Assembly (NCBI RefSeq): GCF_001667315.1
Contig: NZ_LZHT01000015.1
Span: 186,001 to 250,000, forward strand
DNA length: 64,000 nt
Origin: Mycobacterium sp. 852002-10029_SCH5224772
GTDB lineage: Bacteria > Actinomycetota > Actinomycetes > Mycobacteriales > Mycobacteriaceae
Direction: 5' to 3'
The notes under the pieces were generated by a model that was not told the origin of the DNA, made no database searches, and worked only from the letters and a program-made list of their open reading frames with translations. A program made the position numbers and the translations under genes. Below, piece after piece: positions 8,246 to 15,936 of the stretch (positions are counted from its first letter, which is position 1; each line of letters begins with the position of its first letter).

Positions 8246-9658
8246 ATGTCGCAGCACGACGGCTCCGTGCCGCGCGGGCGCATCCGCCGGACCATGCCGC
8301 TGGCGGGCTTCACCGCCCGTGCGGCAGGGGGTCGGCTGGTGGCCGGGCTGCGGGACAAGGCGGGCGACGACGGCGCGGTCGAGCGATTCCACGAGCGCAC
8401 CGCTGAGCGCTATGCCGAACTGCTCGGCCACTCCAAGGGCGTGCTGATGAAGGCCGGCCAGATCCTGTCGGTTGTCGACGCCCGGGCGCTGGGCACCGGA
8501 GGCTATTGGCCGTATCAAAAGGCCTTGGCCCGATTGCAAGCGGACGCACCGCCGATGCATCCGACGCTGGTTCGCAAAGTCCTCGACGAGGAATTGGGTT
8601 CTGCCGTACGGCATTTCGCTGAGTTCTCCGAGGTGCCGATGGCCGCGGCGTCGGTCGGTCAGGTGCACCGGGCGGTGCTGTCGGACCGCCGTGAAGTTGT
8701 CGTCAAGATTCAGTATCCCGGTGTCGCGCGGGCGATCCGAGACGACCTGGCCAACACCGAGCTGCTGGCGACGTTCATGCGGTTTGTCACGGCGGCCTCA
8801 GGGATCAAGCTCGACATCCGGACTCTCGCTCGCGAGGCCGCCGCGCGCATTGCCGAGGAGGTCGACTACCGCCACGAAGCGGAGACCATCACCGCGTTCA
8901 GCGAGCTCTACCGTGATCACCCCTTTATTCGCATCCCCGACGTCATACCCGAAGCGTCGAGCGATCGCGTGCTGACGATGACTTACCTGGACGGCATGGA
9001 TTACCCGGCCGCACAACTTGCCGATCATGACCTGAAAAACACGTGGGCCGAGGCGATCACCCGGTTCACCAATAGCAGTTATCGACACGCCAACCTGGTG
9101 CATGCCGATCCCCATCCGGGTAATTACCGCTTCAATGCCGACGGCAGCGTCGGATTCCTGGATTTCGGCTGCACCACGACTTTTCCCGAGAAGCTACGCT
9201 GGCTGTGGGTGTCGTTTCAGTGCGCTGGCATCGAGGGTCGTTTCGACGACTGCCGCGAACTCTTGACCCAATTGGCCTTCATGACTGCCGATTCACCACT
9301 GAGCGCCGACGATCTGCAACAGTGGATCTCGGGCTTTGTCCATGAGATGAACCTGCCTCAACCGGTCACGTTCACACCGGACACCGTCGCCCGCACGATC
9401 GCCGGGTCCTTGGATGTACGCGATGTAGATCACCCGCTCGCCCAGATGACGGTGCCGCCAGAGTTCGTCTTCAGCACTCGGATCACGCTCGCCTCCAATA
9501 GCGTGCTGGCCGGCCTGCAAGCCTGCCTGCCGATCCGGGCCATCTGGGACGACATGAACGGCGTCGCCGAGCCCATCACCGAGCTGGGCAAGCTGCACCA
9601 CGCCTGGGTGCGCGAGCGTGGTCTCCCCGGAGCCTTGGACCATCATGACCAACTCTGA
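8246..9658 (+). CDS. ABC1/UbiB-family atypical kinase, copy 1
   Basis: A 470-residue protein of the ABC1/ADCK/UbiB family, atypical protein-kinase-like ATPases tied to isoprenoid-quinone or lipid metabolism. Visible motifs: KxGQ in VLMKAGQILS (around 75), the Ala-rich loop in AAASVGQVHRAVL (around 135), the lysine strand VVVKIQYPG, the catalytic HADPHPGNYRF (around 290) and FLDFGC. All key residues are present, so it is likely active. It is the upstream member of a tandem pair, and its last 14 bases contain the start of the second copy. Mycobacteria use menaquinone, so a UbiB role in ubiquinone synthesis is excluded. Confidence 0.85.
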   Translation: MSQHDGSVPRGRIRRTMPLAGFTARAAGGRLVAGLRDKAGDDGAVERFHERTAERYAELLGHSKGVLMKAGQILSVVDARALGTGGYWPYQKALARLQADAPPMHPTLVRKVLDEELGSAVRHFAEFSEVPMAAASVGQVHRAVLSDRREVVVKIQYPGVARAIRDDLANTELLATFMRFVTAASGIKLDIRTLAREAAARIAEEVDYRHEAETITAFSELYRDHPFIRIPDVIPEASSDRVLTMTYLDGMDYPAAQLADHDLKNTWAEAITRFTNSSYRHANLVHADPHPGNYRFNADGSVGFLDFGCTTTFPEKLRWLWVSFQCAGIEGRFDDCRELLTQLAFMTADSPLSADDLQQWISGFVHEMNLPQPVTFTPDTVARTIAGSLDVRDVDHPLAQMTVPPEFVFSTRITLASNSVLAGLQACLPIRAIWDDMNGVAEPITELGKLHHAWVRERGLPGALDHHDQL

Positions 9659-11051
9659 CGTCCCACGCGGGCGTATCCGGCGCCCGATGCCGCTGGCCGG
9701 CTTCACCGCCCGCGCCGCAGGCGGCCGGCTGGTGGCCGGAATGCGGGAGAAGGCCGGCAACGGCGGCGCGGTGGAGCAATTCCACGAGCGCACCGCCGAA
9801 CGCTATGCCGAATTGCTGGGGCATTCCAAGGGCGTGCTGATGAAGGCCGGGCAGATCTTGTCGATGGTCGATGCCCGCGCACTCGGCACCGGCGGGTTCT
9901 GGCCCTATCAGAAGGCTTTGGCCCGGCTGCAGGCCGATGCACCGCCGATGCGCGCTTCGCTGGTGCGAAAGGTCTTGCGCGACGAACTCGGTTGCGCGGT
10001 AGGGCACTTCGCGGATCTCTGCGATGAGCCGATGGCAGCGGCATCCGTCGGACAGGTACATCGGGCGGTATTGCGCGATGGCCGCGAGGTTGTCGTGAAA
10101 ATTCAGTATCCCGGTGTAGCCCAGGCGATCCGCGACGATTTGGCCAACACCGAGCTGGTCGCGACGTTTCTGAGGTTCATGGTTGCGGCGGCAGGAATGA
10201 AGGTCGACATCAAATGCCTGGCGCGCGAAGCGTCAGCACGGATTGCCGAGGAAGTTGACTACCGCCACGAAGCGGCCACCATCACCGCGTTCAGCGATCT
10301 CTACCGCGGTCACCCATTCATCCGTATCCCCCGGGCCATCCCGGAGGCGTCCAGCGACCGGGTGCTGACGATGACCTATCTCGACGGGCTGGATTACGCC
10401 GCCGCGCACGGAGCCGACCAGGACCTGAAGAACACCTGGGCCGAGGTGACGGCGCGGTTCTCAAATGGCAATTTCCGGCACGCCAACCTGGTGCATGCCG
10501 ATCCCCACCCGGGCAACTATCGCTTCAACGCTGACGGCACTGTGGGCTTTCTCGACTTTGGTTGCGCCACCATTTTTCCCGAGAGACAGCGATGGTTGTG
10601 GGTGGCCTGTCTACGCGCAGCCATCGACGGACGCGTGAGCGACAGCCGCGAGCTGTTGATCCAATTGGGATTCATCGCAGCCGACTCAACACTGACCACC
10701 GATGAACTGCAGCAATGGGTCTCGTACACAAACTATCCGATGACCATGCCGCAACCGGTGACGTTCACTCCCGACGCGGTCTCGCGGATCGTCGGCGGAT
10801 TCTTCGATGTCCGCGGCCGCGACCATCCGGCGGCCAAGGTGACTTTGCCCCCAGAGCACGTTTTCACCTCCCGGATCATTCTCGCCTTCAACAGCATCGC
10901 GGCCGGTCTGCACGCAACGCTGCCGATTCGGGCCATCTACGACGACATGGACGGCGTCGCCGAGCCCATCACCGAACTGGGCAAGCTGCACCACGCCTGG
11001 GTGCGCGAGCGTGGTCTCCCCGGTGCTTTGGACCATCATGACCACCCCTGA
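9645..11051 (+). CDS. ABC1/UbiB-family atypical kinase, copy 2
   Basis: A 468-residue paralogue of the preceding gene and clearly a tandem duplicate: long blocks such as GRLVAGMREKAG, GVLMKAGQILSMVDARALG and HADPHPGNYRFNADG match copy 1 almost exactly, while the middle and the 320-400 region have diverged. KxGQ, Ala-rich loop, lysine strand, HxDPHPGN and DFGC are all intact. The ATG at 9645 lies inside copy 1, and the P450 ATG lies at the equivalent place inside this gene, so the three genes form one translationally coupled unit. The two copies may form a heteromer or differ in substrate. Confidence 0.85.
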   Translation: MTNSDVPRGRIRRPMPLAGFTARAAGGRLVAGMREKAGNGGAVEQFHERTAERYAELLGHSKGVLMKAGQILSMVDARALGTGGFWPYQKALARLQADAPPMRASLVRKVLRDELGCAVGHFADLCDEPMAAASVGQVHRAVLRDGREVVVKIQYPGVAQAIRDDLANTELVATFLRFMVAAAGMKVDIKCLAREASARIAEEVDYRHEAATITAFSDLYRGHPFIRIPRAIPEASSDRVLTMTYLDGLDYAAAHGADQDLKNTWAEVTARFSNGNFRHANLVHADPHPGNYRFNADGTVGFLDFGCATIFPERQRWLWVACLRAAIDGRVSDSRELLIQLGFIAADSTLTTDELQQWVSYTNYPMTMPQPVTFTPDAVSRIVGGFFDVRGRDHPAAKVTLPPEHVFTSRIILAFNSIAAGLHATLPIRAIYDDMDGVAEPITELGKLHHAWVRERGLPGALDHHDHP

Positions 11052-12225
11052 AATCCAATCGGCCCAACGGCTACCGTGGGATGCCACCGACCCCTTTCCC
11101 TATTACGAGCGGCGGCGGCAGGAGGGCGACGTCGTGTGGGATGACTCGCTTAAGGCATGGCTTGTTCTCGGCTACCATCTCGCAGGGCAGATTCTCGGCG
11201 GGACGGGCTGGACGAGCGACCCCCTGGCGAACCCCAACGCCCCCGCCGGTGCCCGGTCCGCCGACCCGGACATGCTGCGGCGCAACATGTTATTGACCGA
11301 CGGCGTAGACCACGTCCGGCTACGCGGCGCCGTCCGCGACGTCTTCACGCGATCATTCATCAGCGGACTCGAGCAGGGCGTCGATGCCATTGCCGCCCAA
11401 ACCATCGATCCCCTCACCGCCGGAGCAGATTTCGACTTCATGACCGAGGTCGCGCTGCCATTACCGATCGCGGTAGCGGCGGCGTGGCTCGGCTTGGACG
11501 TTGACTCGACGCGACTGTTGCGTGCGGAATCACCGGCGATCAGCGCAATGCTGGGTGATTTCAACGATGTCGATGCCGTCGAGGCGGGAACGGCCGCCGT
11601 GGCGGCCCTGCTGACCGAATTCCTTCCGCTCGCGGCCGACCGTCGCCGCCATCCAGGCGACGACCTATTGAGTTTCATCAGCGCCGACCCAAACCTAGAG
11701 CTCGACGACGTCGTCATCACCGCGATCGTGATCGCCATCGCCGGACATGAAACCACCGCAAACCTCCTCGGCGCGGCCATGGTTCGGCTCCTGGCGCCGG
11801 CGCCGGACGGTGTTCGGCCGATCGACCTCATCGATGCCGTCGACGACGGACTGGTCACCGAGCTGCTGCGCCTCGACGGCCCGGTCCAGGCCGTCACACG
11901 AACCGCCACCCAGGACCACGTCCTTGACGGCACCACGATTCGCGCCGGCGAACCGGTCTTGGTCGTGCTCGCCGCCGCCAACCGGGATCCAGCTATCTTC
12001 CGCGAGGCCAGCCAATTCCAAGCGGGCCGGGCAGGCCCGGCCCCGCTCTCCTTCGGCTACGGCGCGCACTACTGCCTCGGAGCCGCGCTCGCCCGGCTCG
12101 AGATCCGCACTGCGCTGCAACACATCCTGGCCCGCGGAGCTGCGCTGCGCGGCATACCGATATGGCGCGACAACCCGGCCATCCGCGGACCTCAATCGCT
12201 TCTCTGCGCCCTCGGCACTCCCTAG
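11038..12225 (+). CDS. Cytochrome P450 monooxygenase
   Basis: A soluble bacterial P450 of 395 residues. The haem-binding loop is FGYGAHYCLG with the ligand cysteine at about residue 346; the I-helix oxygen-activation motif is AGHETT; the K-helix ExxR is in ELLRLDGPVQ. There is no membrane anchor. It starts inside the 3' end of the second ABC1 gene and probably works with the kinases on one pathway; no ferredoxin or reductase gene is adjacent. Its stop TAG shares CTAG with the stop of the convergent transporter gene. The CYP family cannot be assigned from sequence alone. Confidence 0.93.
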   Translation: MTTPEIQSAQRLPWDATDPFPYYERRRQEGDVVWDDSLKAWLVLGYHLAGQILGGTGWTSDPLANPNAPAGARSADPDMLRRNMLLTDGVDHVRLRGAVRDVFTRSFISGLEQGVDAIAAQTIDPLTAGADFDFMTEVALPLPIAVAAAWLGLDVDSTRLLRAESPAISAMLGDFNDVDAVEAGTAAVAALLTEFLPLAADRRRHPGDDLLSFISADPNLELDDVVITAIVIAIAGHETTANLLGAAMVRLLAPAPDGVRPIDLIDAVDDGLVTELLRLDGPVQAVTRTATQDHVLDGTTIRAGEPVLVVLAAANRDPAIFREASQFQAGRAGPAPLSFGYGAHYCLGAALARLEIRTALQHILARGAALRGIPIWRDNPAIRGPQSLLCALGTP

Positions 12226-13574
12226 AGATACAAGTCGCGGTCGCGGATCAACGCCGTGGCGATCACGCTAATGACCGCTGTCGCAACCAGATACCCGCAG
12301 GCCAGCCACGGCGTACCACCGAGCGCCGCGATCAGCGCGGTCAAGATCATCGGTGTGACCCCGGAGGCATAGATGCCCGAGACCTGGTAGACGAACGACA
12401 GCCCGGTATAGCGGGTGCTCGTGGGATACAGCGCGGAGTACAGCGTGCCCTGAGCACCATAGAAAAGGGCATGCACGACGCCAAAAACAATGATCATCGC
12501 CAGCCCGAACCACAGCAGGTTCTTGGTGCCGAACAGGGCGAAGGCGGGAAAGGCCGTCAGGCCGTAGCAGGCAATGCCAATCAGATACACCCGCCGCGCG
12601 CCGAAGCGTTCGGTCAAACGTCCCGAGATCGGCAGCAGCACCGCCATGAGCAACGCGGCGATGGTCACGGCGACCAGGACCGACACCCGATTCAGTCCCA
12701 ACGCGCCGGTCGCATAACTGATGGCGAAAACGCCCCAGGTATTGAACGCCGACCCTTCCGCCCACCGCGACAGCAAGCCGAGCACCGTGTTCCGCCGCGA
12801 ACGGGGCTCGCGGACGATGTCCCGAATCGGCACGGTGGATGCGGCCTGCAGGTCGCGCAGCTCCCGAAATGCCGGTGTCTCGTCGACCCGCAACCGCACC
12901 ACGATGCCGATCACGACCAACAGCAGGCTCAGCAGGAAGCCGATGCGCCACCCGTAGGCGAGGAACCGCGTCGGCCCCAACACAATCTGCAGGACCGCGA
13001 ATATTCCCGTGCCCAACGCCAGCCCGAGCGCCAACCCCACTTGTGGGATGGCCCCGTAGCGACCGCGCCGGTCGTCGGGGCTGTGTTCGACGGCCAGCAG
13101 CACCGCACCGCCCCACTCGCCGCCGAGCGCAAAGCCCTGCAGTACGCGCAACACCAACAGCAGTACCGGCGCCCACGCCCCGATCTGTGCGGCCGTGGGC
13201 AACACGCCGATCAACGCCGTCGCGCCGCCCATGATGAGCATGGTCAGCGCCAGGCTGCGTTTGCGACCGATCCGGTCCCCGATGTGGCCGAACACCAGGC
13301 CTCCGATGGGCCGCATGACAAACCCGACCGCAAATGTGGCGAACGCCAGAAATGTTCCCACCAAAGAACTCTCGTTGGGGAAGAACACGTTGTTGAAGAC
13401 CAGTCCGGCAGCGGTGGCATACAGGAAGAAGTCATACCACTCGACCGTGGTGCCCAAAAGGCTTGCGGCGACGACGATGCGCAGCCGACGGCGCCGCTGT
13501 TCGGAGCTTTCCTCGACCGCATACGTCTCGGCCACCCGGGCGGCGGGCGCCGATGCCGGCAACGTGGCTGCCAT
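12222..13574 (-). CDS. MFS transporter, metabolite:H+ symporter (MHS) type
   Basis: A 450-residue, twelve-segment transporter of the MHS branch (relatives carry shikimate, 2-oxoglutarate, proline/betaine). The hallmark loop is FGHIGDRIGRKRSL; also typical are GTTVEWYDFFLYATAAGLVF near the N-terminus (core WYDFFLY) and RVLQGFALGGEWGGAV. The start is taken at 13574 (MAATLPASAPAAR); a much longer in-frame extension runs antisense to the oxidoreductase gene and is rejected. It begins 5 bases after the upstream monooxygenase stop, so the two are an operon and the substrate may be an organosulfonate or related acid. Confidence 0.88.
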   Translation of the reverse strand: MAATLPASAPAARVAETYAVEESSEQRRRRLRIVVAASLLGTTVEWYDFFLYATAAGLVFNNVFFPNESSLVGTFLAFATFAVGFVMRPIGGLVFGHIGDRIGRKRSLALTMLIMGGATALIGVLPTAAQIGAWAPVLLLVLRVLQGFALGGEWGGAVLLAVEHSPDDRRGRYGAIPQVGLALGLALGTGIFAVLQIVLGPTRFLAYGWRIGFLLSLLLVVIGIVVRLRVDETPAFRELRDLQAASTVPIRDIVREPRSRRNTVLGLLSRWAEGSAFNTWGVFAISYATGALGLNRVSVLVAVTIAALLMAVLLPISGRLTERFGARRVYLIGIACYGLTAFPAFALFGTKNLLWFGLAMIIVFGVVHALFYGAQGTLYSALYPTSTRYTGLSFVYQVSGIYASGVTPMILTALIAALGGTPWLACGYLVATAVISVIATALIRDRDLYL

Positions 13575-13579
13575 GGCCG

Positions 13580-14725
13580 TCAGTGCGCCGAGGCGATCGC
13601 GAAGGGTGTCGCCCCGCCCGGGTGCGACTGACGGTTGGGGTGTTGCCACAAACCCATTCGCTCCAAAATCGGCAGCACACCCTCGCCGAACCAGTAGGCC
13701 TCTTCCAGATGCGGATAGCCCGACAAGATGAAGTGGGTGATCCCCAATTTCGCGTATTCGGCCAGCCGCTCGGCGACCTCGGCGTGTGATCCGACCAGGG
13801 CGGTGCCCGCTCCCCCGCGCACCAGACCCACGCCGGCCCACAGGTTCGGCGCGACCAGCAATTTGCTGCTGTCGCCACCGTGCAGCTCCCGCATGCGGCG
13901 CTGGCCCTCGGATTCGCTGCGCGCCAGACTGTCCTGGACCCGTTCGATGTCGGCCGGGTCGATCGCGGACAGCAGCCGGTCGGCCTCGGCCCACGCTTCC
14001 GCGGCCGTATCACGGCTGATCACGTGAATCCGCAAGCCGTACCGCAGAATTCGGCCGGCGTCGACGGCCTGCCCACAGACCCAGTCCAGCTTCTCGGCGA
14101 CCGCGGTCAGCGGTTCGCCCCAGGTGAGATACACGTCGGCGTGCTTGGCCGCCACCGGCCCGGCGGCTTCCGACGACCCGCCGAAGAACACCGCCGGTAC
14201 GGGGTTGGGCGGGTTGTTCAGCTGCGCGCCCTCGATTCGGATGTGCTCCCCGGCAAACGTCACCGGCTCCTTCGAGGTCCACAGCTGCCGCACCACATGC
14301 AAGAACTCGGCGGTGCGCGCATACCGAGCCTCTTTGTGCAGATAATCCCCGTAGGCCCGTTGCTCGTGCGGTTCACCACCGGTGACGACATTGAGCAGCA
14401 GTCGTCCGTCCGAGTGCCGCTGGAAGGTCCCGGCCATCTGGGCCGCCAGGGTGGGACTGAGCAGGCCGGGACGAAAGGCCACCAGAAATTTCAGGGTTTC
14501 GGTCGATTCGACCAGCATCGCCGTCGTCAACCACGCGTCCTCACACCATAATCCGGTCGGGGTGAGAACCGCTTCGAAACCGTTGTCTTCGGCGGCCGTA
14601 CAGATCTGGTGCAGATACCGCAGCGTGGCGGGGCGGTCGCCGGACATTGGCGTGCCGTGCCCGCCCGCGACCAGGTTCCGCGAATCGCCATAGGTCGGCA
14701 GGAACCAATGGAATGCCAGACTCAA
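13580..14725 (-). CDS. ssuD: FMNH2-dependent alkanesulfonate monooxygenase (SsuD-like)
   Basis: A 381-residue luciferase-type flavin monooxygenase, the same length as E. coli SsuD as I recall. It would cleave sulfite from alkanesulfonates with FMNH2 and O2. Matching blocks: FHWFLPTYGD at the N-terminus, PTGLWCEDAWL (Cys near 54 of SsuD), FLVAFRPGLLSPTLAA, NVVTGGEPHE, LTWGEPL, SPN-like APNLWAGVGLVRGGAGTALVG and LSGYPHLEEAY. The start is the TTG at 14725, seven bases after GAGGA. Paired with an MHS transporter; no flavin reductase gene is adjacent. Confidence 0.9.
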   Translation of the reverse strand: MSLAFHWFLPTYGDSRNLVAGGHGTPMSGDRPATLRYLHQICTAAEDNGFEAVLTPTGLWCEDAWLTTAMLVESTETLKFLVAFRPGLLSPTLAAQMAGTFQRHSDGRLLLNVVTGGEPHEQRAYGDYLHKEARYARTAEFLHVVRQLWTSKEPVTFAGEHIRIEGAQLNNPPNPVPAVFFGGSSEAAGPVAAKHADVYLTWGEPLTAVAEKLDWVCGQAVDAGRILRYGLRIHVISRDTAAEAWAEADRLLSAIDPADIERVQDSLARSESEGQRRMRELHGGDSSKLLVAPNLWAGVGLVRGGAGTALVGSHAEVAERLAEYAKLGITHFILSGYPHLEEAYWFGEGVLPILERMGLWQHPNRQSHPGGATPFAIASAH

Positions 14726-15062
14726 TTCAAAATCCTCTTTCGGCTCTGTACACAGCAAGCTCCATCGTTGTTAATCGGCCGCCGACGGGCGAGGGTTGAA
14801 ACCTTCGAGATTGCATCCCCGGCGAACATCACGGCCCCGTGATGTCTCCGGCTGCGCCAGAAGGCAATACGATCGCAATGCTTTGGATTGTGGCGACCAG
14901 CGCCGCCGGCGCTACGATGTGTACCGATCTCGAGCGACGTCACAACCCGGCGCCCGACAAGGTCACCGCTTCGTGACCGAATGGTCACGCCAGATCACAC
15001 AATGCTTCCAATACGGCGTGGCTCGGCGGGTAATACCCGCTCAACGCGGCATCATTGCGATC
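14726..15062. promoter_or_regulatory. Divergent promoter region, ssuD / esterase
   Basis: No gene seen in this 337-base gap. It holds a perfect inverted repeat acatcacgg-cc-ccgtgatgt (14826-14845), about 100 bases upstream of ssuD, and a shorter one gcgggta-a-tacccgc (15026-15040) about 23 bases before the esterase start. Either could be an operator; no riboswitch was recognised. Confidence 0.45.
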
Positions 15063-15926
15063 ATGCCTGACCTCACACGCCGGGCGGTGCTCCGGATGGG
15101 CGCCGGTGCCAGCCTCGGAGCCGCCGGCGTGTTCGCATTCAGCTCGCTGCTGGCTCCGGACACGTCGCGCGCCGCGACGTTGCCGCAGACTCCCGCCCCG
15201 TTCGAGCCGCCGACGGCGGGCAGCGCCCTGCCGAGCAGGCGCACCGGATCATTCGTGTCAGCCGCCCGCGGGGGCATCAAGACCAACTATGTGATCGCCA
15301 TGCCACCCGGCCAGACCGGGATGCTGCGTCCGGTGATCGCGCTACACGGTGTGGACGGTGACGCCAACCAGATGATCGACTTGGGCGTCCCGGACGGCCT
15401 GGCCCGACTGGCCAAGGAGGGCAAGCCGCCGTTCGCCGTCGTCGGCGTCGACGGCGGCAACACCTACTGGCACAAAAGGACTTCCGGCGAGGACTCCGGT
15501 GCGATGGTGCTCGACGAGCTGCTGCCGATGCTGTCCACGATGGGTTTCGACACCTCCCGGGTCGGTTTCATGGGGTGGTCAATGGGCGGATACGGGGCGC
15601 TTCGCCTGGGCGCCAAGCTGGGGCCGTCACGGACCGCCGGTATCTGCGCGATCAGCCCCGCCCTGTACACCTCGTACGCGACGAGCGCCCCGGGCGCGTT
15701 CGACAGCAACGAGGACTTCGTGCAGAACAGCGTGATGGGTCTGCCGGCGCTGAATTCGATTCCGCTGCGCGTGGACTGCGGTAACTTCGATCGCTTCTAT
15801 TTCGCCACAAAGCAATTCATCTACCAGTTGAAGACGCAACCGGCGGGCAGCTTCTCGCTCGGCGGACACGACGTCGCCTACTGGCGCAGCCAACTACCCG
15901 GCGAACTGGCCTGGATGGCGACCTGA
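15063..15926 (+). CDS. Tat-exported alpha/beta-hydrolase esterase
   Basis: A 287-residue secreted hydrolase corresponding to Rv0519c. The N-terminus has a twin-arginine signal (LTRRAVLRMGAGASLGAAG) followed by a hydrophobic core and a probable cleavage after SRAAT. The catalytic serine is in the nucleophile elbow GWSMGGYGA, with oxyanion region VIALHG and a late His in LGGHDVAYW. The family includes esterase D/antigen 85-like enzymes, so a cell-wall lipid or mycolate ester is a plausible substrate. Followed after 10 bases by the large acyltransferase. Confidence 0.85.
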   Translation: MPDLTRRAVLRMGAGASLGAAGVFAFSSLLAPDTSRAATLPQTPAPFEPPTAGSALPSRRTGSFVSAARGGIKTNYVIAMPPGQTGMLRPVIALHGVDGDANQMIDLGVPDGLARLAKEGKPPFAVVGVDGGNTYWHKRTSGEDSGAMVLDELLPMLSTMGFDTSRVGFMGWSMGGYGALRLGAKLGPSRTAGICAISPALYTSYATSAPGAFDSNEDFVQNSVMGLPALNSIPLRVDCGNFDRFYFATKQFIYQLKTQPAGSFSLGGHDVAYWRSQLPGELAWMAT

Positions 15927-15936
15927 GCCCACGACG

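Noticed and set aside
12162..13631. 489-codon + strand ORF opposite the MHS transporter
   Set aside because: It is rich in Gln/Arg/His with no motif and is the antisense shadow of a well-conserved transporter; high G+C makes such shadows common.
14726..15062. Riboswitch upstream of ssuD
   Set aside because: Only simple inverted repeats are visible; no conserved SAM or other riboswitch core was recognised.
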